DNA from: Candidatus Flexifilum breve
GTDB lineage: Bacteria; Chloroflexota; Anaerolineae; Aggregatilineales; Phototrophicaceae
Assembly (NCBI GenBank): GCA_016717205.1
Contig: JADKGC010000003.1
Location: 1 to 64,000, forward strand
DNA length: 64,000 bases
Direction of reading: 5' to 3'
Notes under the pieces: model-generated
Seen by the model: only the letters and a program-made list of their open reading frames with translations
Told to the model about the DNA's origin: nothing
Database searches by the model: none
Program-made: the position numbers and the translations under genes
Shown here: positions 53,843 to 62,915 of the stretch, one piece after another
Numbering within the stretch: the stretch's first letter is position 1
How the letters are laid out: each line of letters starts with the position of its first letter

Positions 53843-54726
53843 CCAAGGTTCTTCTGACTTTCGTTCAGATCAGCGACACGCACATCACGGTTGGCGACAA
53901 AACCGAGTTCCGCCCCCACCACTACTCGGAACGGCTGACCGCCTACATGGCCAACCTAGCCAAGAAGGGCATCAACGTCGGGCACATTCATGACATTCCG
54001 GCCTCGGTAGCCAACCGCGCCCTGGTTCAGGAAATCAACGCGCTGCCGTTCCCGATCGACTTCGTGCTGCACACCGGCGATACGATGACCGACCCGGACA
54101 CCGTCGAGGAGTACGAGGCGGTGACGGAGATCTTCCGCGACCTGAACGTGCCAATCTATTATATGGCGGGCAACCACGACAACGTACCGGCGCTGCGCAG
54201 CCTGATGCCGACCGTCACGACAGCCGGCGACACGTTCGACTACGTGATCAGCCAGAACGGCGCGCGGGTGATCTGCATGGACAGCGCCAGCAACGGCGTG
54301 GACCACGCCGGCGGCCTGAGCGATGCGCAGATCGAATGGCTGCGCGACCTGCTGGCGGCTGACAAGGCGATGCCGACGGTGATCGCCATCCACCACCCGC
54401 CGGTCAGCCTGGGCAACGACATGCTCGACTTCTTCGGGTTCGCCAAGGCCGAAACGCTGCGCGACACCATCCGTCAGTCCGGCGCCAACGTGAGTGTGGT
54501 GCTGTCTGGCCACATTCATCAGGCTGTCGATACCATTCAGCATGGGCTGCTGTACACCTGCGTGCAAAGCCCATTCGGCCAACTGCCGATCTTCCCGGCA
54601 CTGTCGCCTGCGACGCACCCGTATCGCGGCAACCCCGGCTTCAACATCGTGATCGTAACGGAAGAGCAGACGTACATCCGCCGGTATGCGTACACCAACC
54701 CGGTGGTCGAGGCGTCCAAGAACTAA
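53839..54726 (+). CDS. Calcineurin-like metallophosphoesterase (CpdA/GpdQ-like)
   Basis: 295 aa. All metal-site motifs are visible: FVQISDTHIT (D-x-H), LHTGDTMTDP (GD), YYMAGNHDNVP (GNHD), VIAIHHPPVS (H) and VLSGHIHQAV (GHxH). Members cleave cyclic nucleotides or glycerophosphodiesters. Coupled to the phosphatase (ATGA overlap). With the transporter it would make a phosphodiester uptake-and-cleavage unit. Confidence 0.9.
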   Translation: MTKVLLTFVQISDTHITVGDKTEFRPHHYSERLTAYMANLAKKGINVGHIHDIPASVANRALVQEINALPFPIDFVLHTGDTMTDPDTVEEYEAVTEIFRDLNVPIYYMAGNHDNVPALRSLMPTVTTAGDTFDYVISQNGARVICMDSASNGVDHAGGLSDAQIEWLRDLLAADKAMPTVIAIHHPPVSLGNDMLDFFGFAKAETLRDTIRQSGANVSVVLSGHIHQAVDTIQHGLLYTCVQSPFGQLPIFPALSPATHPYRGNPGFNIVIVTEEQTYIRRYAYTNPVVEASKN

Positions 54727-54736
54727 AATACGGCCA

Positions 54737-55596
54737 AAGTCCGTAAACCGTTCACACCGTTCACGAATCCTGAGGGAAGAAGTGAAGGGTGTGTAGGGTG
54801 TGAACGGTTTTTCGCTTCCTTATATAGCACTACACTGGCAACACATCGTAACGCCGCATCATGTCCAGTACTTCGTCCGGCTGGATGGCGTAAGTAATCC
54901 CATCGTTCGCGCGTTTGCGCCGCCCCTCGTTAGCCAAATGCAACCGCTTGATGATATGGCCGATCCATTGGCCATCCCCCATCCGATCGGAGGCCTGCCC
55001 AAGTAGCCGCGCCACCCGTTCCCGCAAATCATTCGCTTTGATCCAGGTCAGTTGACTGCGACCGCGTGTCAGCAATTCGAGCGCTTGCAGCACTGCTTCC
55101 TCCCGATCACTGAGCGCCTTACCTTCACTGATCTGTTCATCCAGCTCGGCGGTCGTCGCAATCGCTTCAAGTAGAGCCGATACCCCACCCTGCTCCTCAA
55201 AGAAGGCGGCCAACGCCACGAGTGGCGACCAGAGTTCACCAGAACGGTTATGCAGCGTATGCAGTGCCGGACGCTCGGAGTAGTTCGTATACACCGTTCT
55301 GAAGTGCGTCAGCGCCAGCGTGTAGAGTTGGTGGCGCAGCCCTGCCCCATCAAAGTCGGGTGGAAAGGATGGCATCTTCTTGTCCGTCCGGCGCATCGGG
55401 ATCGCAATGCAGCGGGAAGCGAGAATATCTTCCAGACCAGCAATCGCTGCTAGGATCTTGGGTGAATACACATCGAACGCTTGTGGCTTCATATCTTCGC
55501 CGATCAGGCGAATTGCCGGCATCCCCTGCTTGTAGCCGCTATTAAGCAGCTGCCGGATCTGCTGCATACCGGGGTCTTTCGGGTTATGGTAACGCT
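54737..55596. repeat. Direct repeat, copy B
   Basis: Same orientation and content as 33393-34248: dyad (54745-54810) then the 3' part of the primase-helicase gene. Homology stops near 55596. Confidence 0.8.
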
Positions 55597-55627
55597 GAAG
55601 TAGCAAAGAACCATATCCGCGCGTCAT
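54830..55627 (-). pseudogene. Primase-helicase C-terminal fragment
   Basis: The frame begins abruptly inside the helicase domain just after Walker B (YHNPKDPGMQQIRQLLNSGY) and continues to MMRRYDVLPV, almost the same as the full gene at 33483. The primase, Toprim and ATP-binding parts are absent. The divergence is mostly silent, so it descends from a functional relative. It marks the right end of the island. Confidence 0.85.
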
Positions 55628-55751
55628 TATCCTTATGTTAACCAGCTCGATAGTAGTTGTGGTGCAGTTCGCTGAGCCGATCGCGCCATTCGATTCTTCC
55701 TGCAGTGGATCTGTTGTGACGAAATCCGTCCATTGACCAGCCCATTCCCCG

Positions 55752-55797
55752 AATTTAACGCTGCTGTAACGGGGCTGTAACGCTCGCCCGTTATGCT
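55752..55797 (+). promoter_or_regulatory. Predicted SARP operator and promoter of the biosynthetic cluster
   Basis: Two exact copies of GCTGTAACG (55763, 55774) and a third weaker one (AATTTAACG, 55752) repeat with an 11-bp period. A -10-like TATGCT lies at 55792, nine bases after the last copy. SARP/BTAD activators bind direct repeats spaced 11 bp that end about 8 bp before the -10. The regulator gene at 61074 closes the cluster. Confidence 0.65.
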
Positions 55798-55854
55798 GCG
55801 CACATCATTTTGTTTCGCCCGCCACTGATCAGATTACTGCCAACAAGGAGTGTG

Positions 55855-57021
55855 ATGAAACGCATCGATCTCATCTATTTTGATGTCACATCCGGCCACC
55901 GCTCGTCGGCGCTGGCGTTGAAAGCGGCGCTGGATCGGCAGGGCGAACCGGTGCAGGTGCGAACCGTCAATTTCACTGACATTGTGGCGTATCAGCCTGC
56001 GCTCTACCAACTCGCGCGAATCGGCATTGGTGTATTCAACTGGGGTGTACGCCATGAGCGCGCATACTTTGCCCGCCAACAGGTGGGGTTATTTCAAGTG
56101 ATTCAAGCCCGCATCCCACCCTCGATGATCCAGCGGATTGCCTGCTTTTGGCAGGATGATCAGCCGGATGCGGTCGTGTCGGTGATGCCCATCTGCAATC
56201 TCTTGCTGGAACGCGCACTGCATCTCATCCATCCACACTGCCCGTATGTGGTCATGCCCGTCGACTACGAAGAGACGATGCACAACTACTGGTTTGACCT
56301 GCGCATGGACGCCTACTACATCAATCCAACGCCCAAACTCGACCAGAAGGCCGCGGCGCTCGGCATTCCCTTGGAACGGCGGCTTGAGGCCAGTGGGATG
56401 CCCATTGACCCCTTGTTCTACGCTCCAGCCCCCCCCGACAAAGCCGCGGCGCTGCGCGAATTGGGGCTCGACCCGACAGTGCCAACCGTGCTGGTTGGCT
56501 TTGGGGGACAGGGGTCAGTTCTCGTGAAACGCTGCGCGGACGAACTCAGTAAGGTCACGACGCCGCTCAATGTGATCTTTCTCTGTGGGCGGCACAAGGC
56601 ACTGTATGCGTACCTAGCCGCGCTGACGACGCCCTATCGCAAGCTGGTTCTGAGCTTTCTCCCGGAAGCGCCCGCTCATTACTACCACCTCGCCGACGTC
56701 ATCGTCGGCAAACCGGGATCGATGACGATTACCGAAGCGCTGGTAACCCGGTCGGCTCTGCTGGCCGTTGAGTCGCAGTCTCTGGCGCTGGTGCAGCGCG
56801 GCAATGAAGCGTGGCTGCGACACTCAGGCGTCGGCGCGGTGATCCGCGTGCCCGAACTGGCCAGCGCGGTCGAAAAGATTCTCCACTCGCCGACGGTTAA
56901 CGACAGACTGGAACGCGAGTGGCATCGCGCCGTGTTTGAAATCGCCGACACGATTGTTGATGTCGCCTACGGACGCGGTTTACATGCAGCGGAGGTCAGC
57001 TATGAGAACGCAGCGGACTAA
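55855..57021 (+). CDS. Glycosyltransferase, MGDG-synthase/GT28-like
   Basis: 388 aa from ATG 55855 (AAGGAG just ahead). N-terminal LIYFDVTSGHRSSALALKAA is the acceptor-binding motif of the MGDG-synthase group; C-terminal HLADVIVGKPGSMTITEALV is the nucleotide-sugar site of GT28 enzymes. The family adds sugars to lipids such as diacylglycerol or to peptidoglycan lipid. First gene of the cluster, so the product is probably glycosylated. Confidence 0.85.
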   Translation: MKRIDLIYFDVTSGHRSSALALKAALDRQGEPVQVRTVNFTDIVAYQPALYQLARIGIGVFNWGVRHERAYFARQQVGLFQVIQARIPPSMIQRIACFWQDDQPDAVVSVMPICNLLLERALHLIHPHCPYVVMPVDYEETMHNYWFDLRMDAYYINPTPKLDQKAAALGIPLERRLEASGMPIDPLFYAPAPPDKAAALRELGLDPTVPTVLVGFGGQGSVLVKRCADELSKVTTPLNVIFLCGRHKALYAYLAALTTPYRKLVLSFLPEAPAHYYHLADVIVGKPGSMTITEALVTRSALLAVESQSLALVQRGNEAWLRHSGVGAVIRVPELASAVEKILHSPTVNDRLEREWHRAVFEIADTIVDVAYGRGLHAAEVSYENAAD

Positions 57022-57817
57022 ACTGCCCAACGGCATGGAGATCACCGCCGCGCGCAGCGAAGAAGCCACCTTGATGTACGGCGAAGTCAGCGCGTATATT
57101 AAGCATGGGCTCACGCTCCAGCCCGGCGCGGTCGTCGTGGATGTGGGGGCGAATATCGGCATTTTTTCGCTGTGGGCGTATGACCAGTGTGACGGACAGA
57201 TCGCGGTCTACGCCTTCGAGCCGATTCCGGCGATTTACCACCATCTGGCAGCGAACTTTCAGAACATCGACCCGAAGTGTCTGAAAGCGATCAACGTCGG
57301 TTTGTCCGGAGCTCCCGGGATGGCTCGGTTTGCTTACTACCCGAACGCGACGTTTGCCTCGACCGTGTATCCCGATTCGGGCCAAGCGGATCGCCAGCTC
57401 ACGGAAACGCTGCTAGCGCGCAGCCTGCATCAGCTGCCACCCTACCTCGCGTGGGTTCGGATGTTCCCGCCGCTGGTGCGCCAGCCGATCATCAAACTGC
57501 TGGCGCGCTACATCAACCAGCGCCAATTTGTGACGTGTGAACTGCAAACCCTATCGCAGGTGATTCACCGCCACCAGCTTGAGCGAATTGACTTTCTCAA
57601 GATTGACGCTGAGAAAAGCGAACTCGATGTGCTCCGAGGGCTTGAGGCGGGCGACTGGGGCAAGGTGCAGCAGATCTTTGCGGAAGTTCATGATCGCGAT
57701 GGTCGCTTGCAGGCAGTCCGCGATCTGCTCCAGCAGCAGGGCTTTCAGACCATCGTGTGCGAGCAAGATCCGTACTTCGCCGACACCGAGATTTACGCAG
57801 TCTACGCGCGGCGTTAG
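57002..57817 (+). CDS. FkbM-family SAM methyltransferase
   Basis: 271 aa from ATG 57002 (GGAGG six bases ahead), overlapping the glycosyltransferase end by 20 bp. SAM-binding motif VVVDVGANIGIFSLWAYDQC, then YAFEPIPAIYHHLAANFQ; later LERIDFLKIDAEKSELDVLR, the FkbM C-terminal signature. These enzymes O-methylate sugars or polyketides. Confidence 0.9.
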   Translation: MRTQRTKLPNGMEITAARSEEATLMYGEVSAYIKHGLTLQPGAVVVDVGANIGIFSLWAYDQCDGQIAVYAFEPIPAIYHHLAANFQNIDPKCLKAINVGLSGAPGMARFAYYPNATFASTVYPDSGQADRQLTETLLARSLHQLPPYLAWVRMFPPLVRQPIIKLLARYINQRQFVTCELQTLSQVIHRHQLERIDFLKIDAEKSELDVLRGLEAGDWGKVQQIFAEVHDRDGRLQAVRDLLQQQGFQTIVCEQDPYFADTEIYAVYARR

Positions 57818-57832
57818 CGCAGGAGAACCGGA

Positions 57833-58783
57833 ATGGATAGCACTCTCTCGATGCGGCTCACCACCGCAGCCATTGACCAGCTGATCGCCGATCTGCGTCA
57901 GTTCGCACCGATGCTGGCCGATCGTGCCGCGACGTGGATGAATGGCCTGAGCCGTGCCGGGCGCGCCGCCGACTATTTCCAGCATCCGCTGGCGTTCCCG
58001 ATGCTGCTACTGCCGCTGTGGGTCGAAGAGGCGGTCAGCGGTCAGATCAATGCGGACTTTCAGGCCGCTCTCGTGTATTCGTCGGTGAGCGGCTACTACT
58101 TCATCCGCATGATTGACAACGTGATGGACGAGGCAAGTCCTGTAGAACGCTCCCTGCTGCCCATGACCGGAGTCTTTCATGCTCAGGCGACCACCACCTA
58201 TCATCAGTATTTTGAGCACACGCATGCGTTCTGGACGCATTTTGCGCGCTGGAATACACAGTCAGCCGCGTTTGCCATTGAAGATAGCAGCAGCGATGAC
58301 ATCGATCTCACCAGCTTTCAGCAGATTGCCGGGAAGAAGGTCGTCGCCGGCAAAATCCCGATTGCAGCCGTGCTGGCGCGTCATGATCAGCTCGACCGAC
58401 TGCCAGCGTGGGAAGCGTTCTATGATGACCTCGGCTGCTGGCATCAATTCTTGAATGATGTCCTGAGCTGGAAGAAAGATCTCCAGCATCAGACGGCCTC
58501 GTACTTTCTGTGCGAAGGCGAGCGGCGCAAGCGAGCTGACGAGTCGTTGTTTGGGTGGCTGCTGCGCGAAGGGTTCGCGTGGGGGCTGGCGACGCTCGAA
58601 CACTGGCTCGACAACCTGCATGCTCAAGCCGCGCTGCTCGAAAGCCCACCGTTGTCCGAATACTTGCGTAGCCGCGGAGACCTGCTCGCTGCTCAGCGCA
58701 CAGAAATGTTCGCCTCGCTGGCCGCATTGTCACCGCTGATCCGCGCACAGAACACCCCATTAGCTGAAGGAGACCCGACGTGA
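57833..58783 (+). CDS. Class I isoprenoid-synthase-like protein (terpene cyclase/prenyltransferase fold)
   Basis: 316 aa, GGAG ahead of the ATG, all helical. Two features recall the metal-binding motifs of trans-isoprenyl enzymes: YYFIRMIDNVMDEASP (DxxxD-type aspartate cluster) and WHQFLNDVLSWKKDLQHQ (NSE-like N-D-x-x-S-x-x-x-D). This spacing fits terpene cyclases or squalene-type synthases, though overall similarity is distant. It would act on a prenyl diphosphate. The stop overlaps the peptide gene (GTGA). Confidence 0.65.
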   Translation: MDSTLSMRLTTAAIDQLIADLRQFAPMLADRAATWMNGLSRAGRAADYFQHPLAFPMLLLPLWVEEAVSGQINADFQAALVYSSVSGYYFIRMIDNVMDEASPVERSLLPMTGVFHAQATTTYHQYFEHTHAFWTHFARWNTQSAAFAIEDSSSDDIDLTSFQQIAGKKVVAGKIPIAAVLARHDQLDRLPAWEAFYDDLGCWHQFLNDVLSWKKDLQHQTASYFLCEGERRKRADESLFGWLLREGFAWGLATLEHWLDNLHAQAALLESPPLSEYLRSRGDLLAAQRTEMFASLAALSPLIRAQNTPLAEGDPT

Positions 58784-58980
58784 ACAACATCGAAGATGTG
58801 ATCATGAAAGTGATGACGGAACCTGACTTTGCCGAAGCCCTGCTTGCGTCGCCGGGGGCGGTCCTGCAGGCCGAAGGCATTGAAGCAACTCCGGAAATCC
58901 TGCAGGTACTGGCCGATCTCAAGGTCGAAGAACTGCGGGTCATGGCCGAAAAATTCAGCAATCAAGGCATTGCAATGTAG
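58780..58980 (+). CDS. Nif11-like small peptide, putative precursor
   Basis: 66 aa from GTG 58780 with an excellent AAGGAG site. MNNIEDVIMKVMTEPDFAEA then LLASPGAVLQAEGIEATPEI resembles Nif11/NHLP-type leader domains (helical, ending before a short variable tail). The tail here (EKFSNQGIAM) is only about ten residues and lacks Cys, Ser/Thr-rich or Gly-Gly features, so it may instead be a carrier or regulatory peptide. It lies between the isoprenoid gene and the peptidase gene. Confidence 0.6.
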   Translation: MNNIEDVIMKVMTEPDFAEALLASPGAVLQAEGIEATPEILQVLADLKVEELRVMAEKFSNQGIAM

Positions 58981-59004
58981 GTCCGGCAGGAAAAGCGAGG
59001 TTCG

Positions 59005-59844
59005 ATGACCGTGAAACCGCACAGCGATCTCTTCAGTTTGGGTGAACACTACTTTCGCACGGCCTTGGCTCAGCTGCAGCAGCACGGGATTGAGTTCAGC
59101 CACAAACTGCACCTCAGCGCCGCCGATGATCTGCTCTGCTATTACGACCTGGAGCAGCAGGCAATCTCACTCGCACTGCCAGACCGGGAGACAGCCCAGG
59201 GACGACTGCAGTTGGTACTGCTGCGCTCCCTGTTCGGCTGTGACCACAATGATGAGGTGATCGAACTGCTGCGGCTGACGTTGGACTGGCTGATTGCCCA
59301 TGAGCTCGCCCATCACCTGCGCCAACATCACGGCGTCTTGACCGCCAATGTGTGGCAGGAAGAACAGATCGCCAACGAACTGGCGCTGGCCTTGAGTAAG
59401 CCGCGTGTTTCGGTGGCAGATCGTGCTCGGGCGCACCACCTATTACAGCGTGTGACGGCGAATCTCGCCCAGCGGTTGGAGGCTGATAACAGCGCCGTCA
59501 ATTCGTATCATCGGCTGCCTCACAGTCTGAATACCGTCGGCTTGATCCCACCTGAGACGCTTCTGGAGATCGAACAACATGCGCAGCACAACCCCTGTAC
59601 GACCGTGCTGCGCAGCGTGCTGACCGGTCTCGTGCCCGACATTGACGAACGACTGCGCAACCGTGAGCAGTTGATTCAACGGGTGAATCGCACTTCACGC
59701 CACGACATTATCCGCTCGCTCTATTACTATTTTGGCTGGTTGAATATCGGTTTGATGAGCAGCGAAACCTGCACGATCCGGGAGTTTGCCCACCGCTTTC
59801 TGACTTCTCCACTAGATCACCGCTACGAAGGAGCATGCGCATGA
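59005..59844 (+). CDS. HExxH zinc metallopeptidase-like protein
   Basis: 279 aa; GAGG precedes the ATG. DWLIAHELAHHLRQHHG holds the zinc-peptidase signature (His99, Glu100, His103), and a distal EEQIANELALAL supplies a possible third ligand (as in gluzincins, E-x-x-A/D). No signal peptide or membrane helix, so it works in the cytoplasm. The likely substrate is the adjacent small peptide. Confidence 0.72.
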   Translation: MTVKPHSDLFSLGEHYFRTALAQLQQHGIEFSHKLHLSAADDLLCYYDLEQQAISLALPDRETAQGRLQLVLLRSLFGCDHNDEVIELLRLTLDWLIAHELAHHLRQHHGVLTANVWQEEQIANELALALSKPRVSVADRARAHHLLQRVTANLAQRLEADNSAVNSYHRLPHSLNTVGLIPPETLLEIEQHAQHNPCTTVLRSVLTGLVPDIDERLRNREQLIQRVNRTSRHDIIRSLYYYFGWLNIGLMSSETCTIREFAHRFLTSPLDHRYEGACA

Positions 59845-60947
59845 TATACGATGTGATTGTCGTCGGGGCTGGCCCGGCAGGCAGCACGGCCGCCGCTTTA
59901 CTGGCGCAAGCGGGTCTCTCCACCCTGCTGCTCGACCGTGCCGCTTTCCCGCGCCCCAAACCTTGCGGTGATGCGGTGCCCATGGCGGCGTATCGCATCT
60001 TCGAAGCGCTGGGCATCGCCGACAGGATCCGTGCGGCCAACTTCAACCGCATTCAGCGCGTCGTCCATCGCAATATGACCGACGAAACCTCGGTCTTCGA
60101 ACTCACCAACGCCGATTTCAGTACCTCGGAAGCGTTTATTGCGCCGCGCTACCGTTTCGATGACCTGTTGTTTCAACATGTGCTCGCCTCTGGCGCGGTC
60201 TTCGAGCAGGTCAGCGTGACCGCGCCGCTCATGGCGGATGGACGCGTGGTCGGCGTGGAGGGCAAGCGCGGCTCGGCGGACGTTCGCTATTCCGCGCAGA
60301 CCGTGATCGCCGCCGATGGCGCGACTTCGGCGCTGGCGCGCGCGCTGCATGGGGAACGTCGGGAGAGCAAGTACGTCGCGGTCGCGGTGCGCGCGTATGT
60401 GGAAACCACGGCGGATCTCGACCCGGCCATCGAGATTGACTTTATGCCAGAAACTCTTCCCGGATATGCCTGGTTCTTCCCAGTGGACCAGCGCCGCGCC
60501 AATATCGGCATGGGCATTCGGTCCGACTTCTACAAGACGCAACCGTATTCGCTGACGGACATTCTCGAACACTTCTGCCAGAAACCGCGTATCGCCGCGC
60601 TGATCGGCGACAACCCCCTGCAAGACGTGAAATCGTGGCAGATACCGCTGTTCTCATTTGATACCCGCCGGGTGTTTCCGGGCGCGCTGCTCGTCGGTGA
60701 TGCGGGCTGCTTTGTCAACCAGATCACAGGTGATGGCATCTACGAAGCGTTGTTCACGGGGCAATGCGCTGCTGAGACTATCATCGAGGCGCAGCGGAAC
60801 GGCGATTATTCGGACCGAACGCTCAGTCGCTTCGACGAACGGTGGCGCGCGCAGCTAGGCGGTCGCTTCAAGGAAGCCGAAATTCTGAATAACCTGGCGA
60901 CGATCGCCCCGAATATCATCTCGCGAGCCATCTTTCACACCAGTTAA
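59841..60947 (+). CDS. Geranylgeranyl-reductase-family FAD oxidoreductase
   Basis: ATG 59841 overlaps the upstream stop (ATGA) and has GAAGGAG seven bases ahead; 368 aa. FAD motif YDVIVVGAGPAGSTAAALLA; PKPCGDAVP; the family signature LPGYAWFFPV; and VGDAGCFVNQITGDGIYEAL. Members saturate isoprenoid double bonds or, in related lines, halogenate or hydroxylate. With the isoprenoid-type protein it suggests reduction of a prenyl chain. Confidence 0.88.
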   Translation: MIYDVIVVGAGPAGSTAAALLAQAGLSTLLLDRAAFPRPKPCGDAVPMAAYRIFEALGIADRIRAANFNRIQRVVHRNMTDETSVFELTNADFSTSEAFIAPRYRFDDLLFQHVLASGAVFEQVSVTAPLMADGRVVGVEGKRGSADVRYSAQTVIAADGATSALARALHGERRESKYVAVAVRAYVETTADLDPAIEIDFMPETLPGYAWFFPVDQRRANIGMGIRSDFYKTQPYSLTDILEHFCQKPRIAALIGDNPLQDVKSWQIPLFSFDTRRVFPGALLVGDAGCFVNQITGDGIYEALFTGQCAAETIIEAQRNGDYSDRTLSRFDERWRAQLGGRFKEAEILNNLATIAPNIISRAIFHTS

Positions 60948-60987
60948 GCGCTGCGACGATGCCGGTTAGAAATTTCGACCCAAGAAA

Positions 60988-61017
60988 TTCAAACATGAAG
61001 AAGTTTTCATCTATAAT
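60988..61017 (+). promoter_or_regulatory. Promoter of the AfsR-like regulator
   Basis: TATAAT at 61012-61017 with TTCAAA at 60988-60993 (18-bp spacing). The leader to ATG 61074 is about 50 nt. Confidence 0.55.
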
Positions 61018-61073
61018 GAAAGGCATTCCCACGTGACAAAAGCATAGTTACGCTTCATCGGAGCAACATCGGC

Positions 61074-62915
61074 ATGGCTGAACTCAAACTCGAGTTGTTT
61101 GGTGCCCCTCGTCTGGTATATCAGGAGCAGCCTGTTGTTGGCGTGCGGCGTAAGGCGCTCGCGCTGGCAGCTTATCTCTCGCTGACTGAACGCCCGCTCA
61201 TGCGCGAAGCGCTGGCTGCCCTGTTCTGGCCGGATCAAGATGATGAACACAGTCGAATCTCACTGCGGGGCGTTCTCCATAATCTATCCAGCGCATCTCC
61301 CATCGAATGGGTGGATGCAGATCGCTCCGCCGTGAGTCTCAAGTTCGAGGCACTAGAGGTTGACGTGCGTGGATTTACCGGAGCTTTGGCGCGCACGCGG
61401 GGGCATCTGCACACTGACGGTGTGTTGTGCGCAGCGTGTTTTGCCGCGCTCAACGAAGCTGTCAATCTGTACCATGATGATTTCATGGCAGGCTTTAGTC
61501 TGTCCGACAGCAGTGAGTTTGATCACTGGCAGACCAGTCAGCGTGAGTGGCTGAGTCGGGAATGCACGACAGCACTGCGACGGTTAGCGGAGCATTCCGG
61601 CATTGTGTCGGCTACCTCACTCCACGAGGCGCTGAGCTACGGTCGACGCTGGCTGAAGATTAATCCGCTGGACGAAAGTGCCCACCGTCTGTTGATGCGC
61701 TTGTTCGCGGCAAGCGGTCAGCGCAGCGAAGCACTCAAGCAGTATCATGACTGCGTTCGTCTGCTCGATGAAGAATTGGCGACGCTGCCCGAGCCGGAAA
61801 CAGTCGCGCTCTTTGAAGCGATCCGGGAGGGTGAAAGCGCGCCGCTCAAATCCCGCCCACGCACTTTTGACAAAAACACAGCGGTCAGCGTCCTACCACC
61901 ACTGCCACCGCTGCTTGTTGGTCGTGATGAGGCCATCACGGAACTCAAAGCACGGGTAGGACTGCCGAAATCAACTTTCCAGCGTTCGGTCACGGTCATT
62001 GAAGGCTGGCCCGGCGTCGGCAAGAGCACTACGATGGGAGCATTCGCCCATGATCCCACAGTCAAAGCACGGTTCTCCGAAGGCATCCTCTGGACCTCGC
62101 TCGGCGAAAACCCGAATCTCCTGCGTAAACTGATGGTGTGGGGAGAAGCGCTCCATCTGATTCCGCCGGGAAAGACGCCCACAGTGGACGAATTGACCAG
62201 CCAGCTCCTTTCTGCGTTGAGCGACCGCCATGTTCTGCTAATCGTCGATGACGTGTGGCAGGTGGAACATGCCGCGCCCTTCCGCGTGGGTGGGCCGGGT
62301 AGTGTCCTGCTATTGACTACGCGGCTAAACAGTGTAGCGCGGGCACTCGCGCCCACATCGAGCGACGTTTACCGCCTGCCGGTGCTGACGGATGAGTTCG
62401 CGCTGTCGCTGCTGCGGCGGCTTGCCCCGCAGGTTGTGGACGAACATCCGGCTGAAGCTTTGCAGTTGGTGCGCGATCTCGAAGGACTGCCGCTCGCTGT
62501 GCAAGTGGCCGGGCGGCTGCTCCATGAGGAAATGCATCTTGGTTGGGGGATCGCCGAATTGCTGGCTGAACTGCATGCCGGAGCAGGGCTGCTGGTCGCG
62601 CCTGCACCCAATGATACCTTGCCGGCCCACGATGGCTATACTGCGCCGACCGTCATGGCGCTGCTGAAACGCAGCACCGTTGTGCTCGATGAGGAGACAC
62701 TGTTTCGGTTCGCGCTGTTAGGTCTGTTTTCGGCCAAGCCCGCGACCTTCGATCTAGCCGCGTTGGCGGCTGCCTGGTCCGTGACTGATCCCAAACCGAC
62801 CGTGCGCACACTGGTCAATCGCGGCCTGCTCGAACCGATCAGCGGTGGCCGGTTTCAGATGCACGCACTGCTCGTCCTCCATGCCCGCGTCTTGCTCGAA
62901 AGCTTTGATACCTGA
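61074..62915 (+). CDS. AfsR/SARP-like transcriptional activator (winged helix-BTAD-NB-ARC)
   Basis: 613 aa. Residues 1-95 are an OmpR-like DNA-binding domain (LELFGAPRLVYQEQPVVGVR), 100-250 the BTAD domain (ALSYGRRWLKINPLDESAHR then LLMRLFAASGQRSEALKQYH), and the rest an NB-ARC ATPase (VIEGWPGVGKSTTMGAF, HVLLIVDDVWQVEHAAPF, LEGLPLAVQVAGRLL). SARPs activate biosynthetic clusters through 11-bp direct repeats, which occur at 55752. The usual TPR tail is encoded by the overlapping next frame. Confidence 0.9.
   Translation: MAELKLELFGAPRLVYQEQPVVGVRRKALALAAYLSLTERPLMREALAALFWPDQDDEHSRISLRGVLHNLSSASPIEWVDADRSAVSLKFEALEVDVRGFTGALARTRGHLHTDGVLCAACFAALNEAVNLYHDDFMAGFSLSDSSEFDHWQTSQREWLSRECTTALRRLAEHSGIVSATSLHEALSYGRRWLKINPLDESAHRLLMRLFAASGQRSEALKQYHDCVRLLDEELATLPEPETVALFEAIREGESAPLKSRPRTFDKNTAVSVLPPLPPLLVGRDEAITELKARVGLPKSTFQRSVTVIEGWPGVGKSTTMGAFAHDPTVKARFSEGILWTSLGENPNLLRKLMVWGEALHLIPPGKTPTVDELTSQLLSALSDRHVLLIVDDVWQVEHAAPFRVGGPGSVLLLTTRLNSVARALAPTSSDVYRLPVLTDEFALSLLRRLAPQVVDEHPAEALQLVRDLEGLPLAVQVAGRLLHEEMHLGWGIAELLAELHAGAGLLVAPAPNDTLPAHDGYTAPTVMALLKRSTVVLDEETLFRFALLGLFSAKPATFDLAALAAAWSVTDPKPTVRTLVNRGLLEPISGGRFQMHALLVLHARVLLESFDT

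Noticed and set aside
60961..61017. Repeated GAAATT before the AfsR-like gene as a SARP site
   Set aside because: The spacing is 15 bp rather than 11 and the sequence is unrelated to the repeats at 55752.
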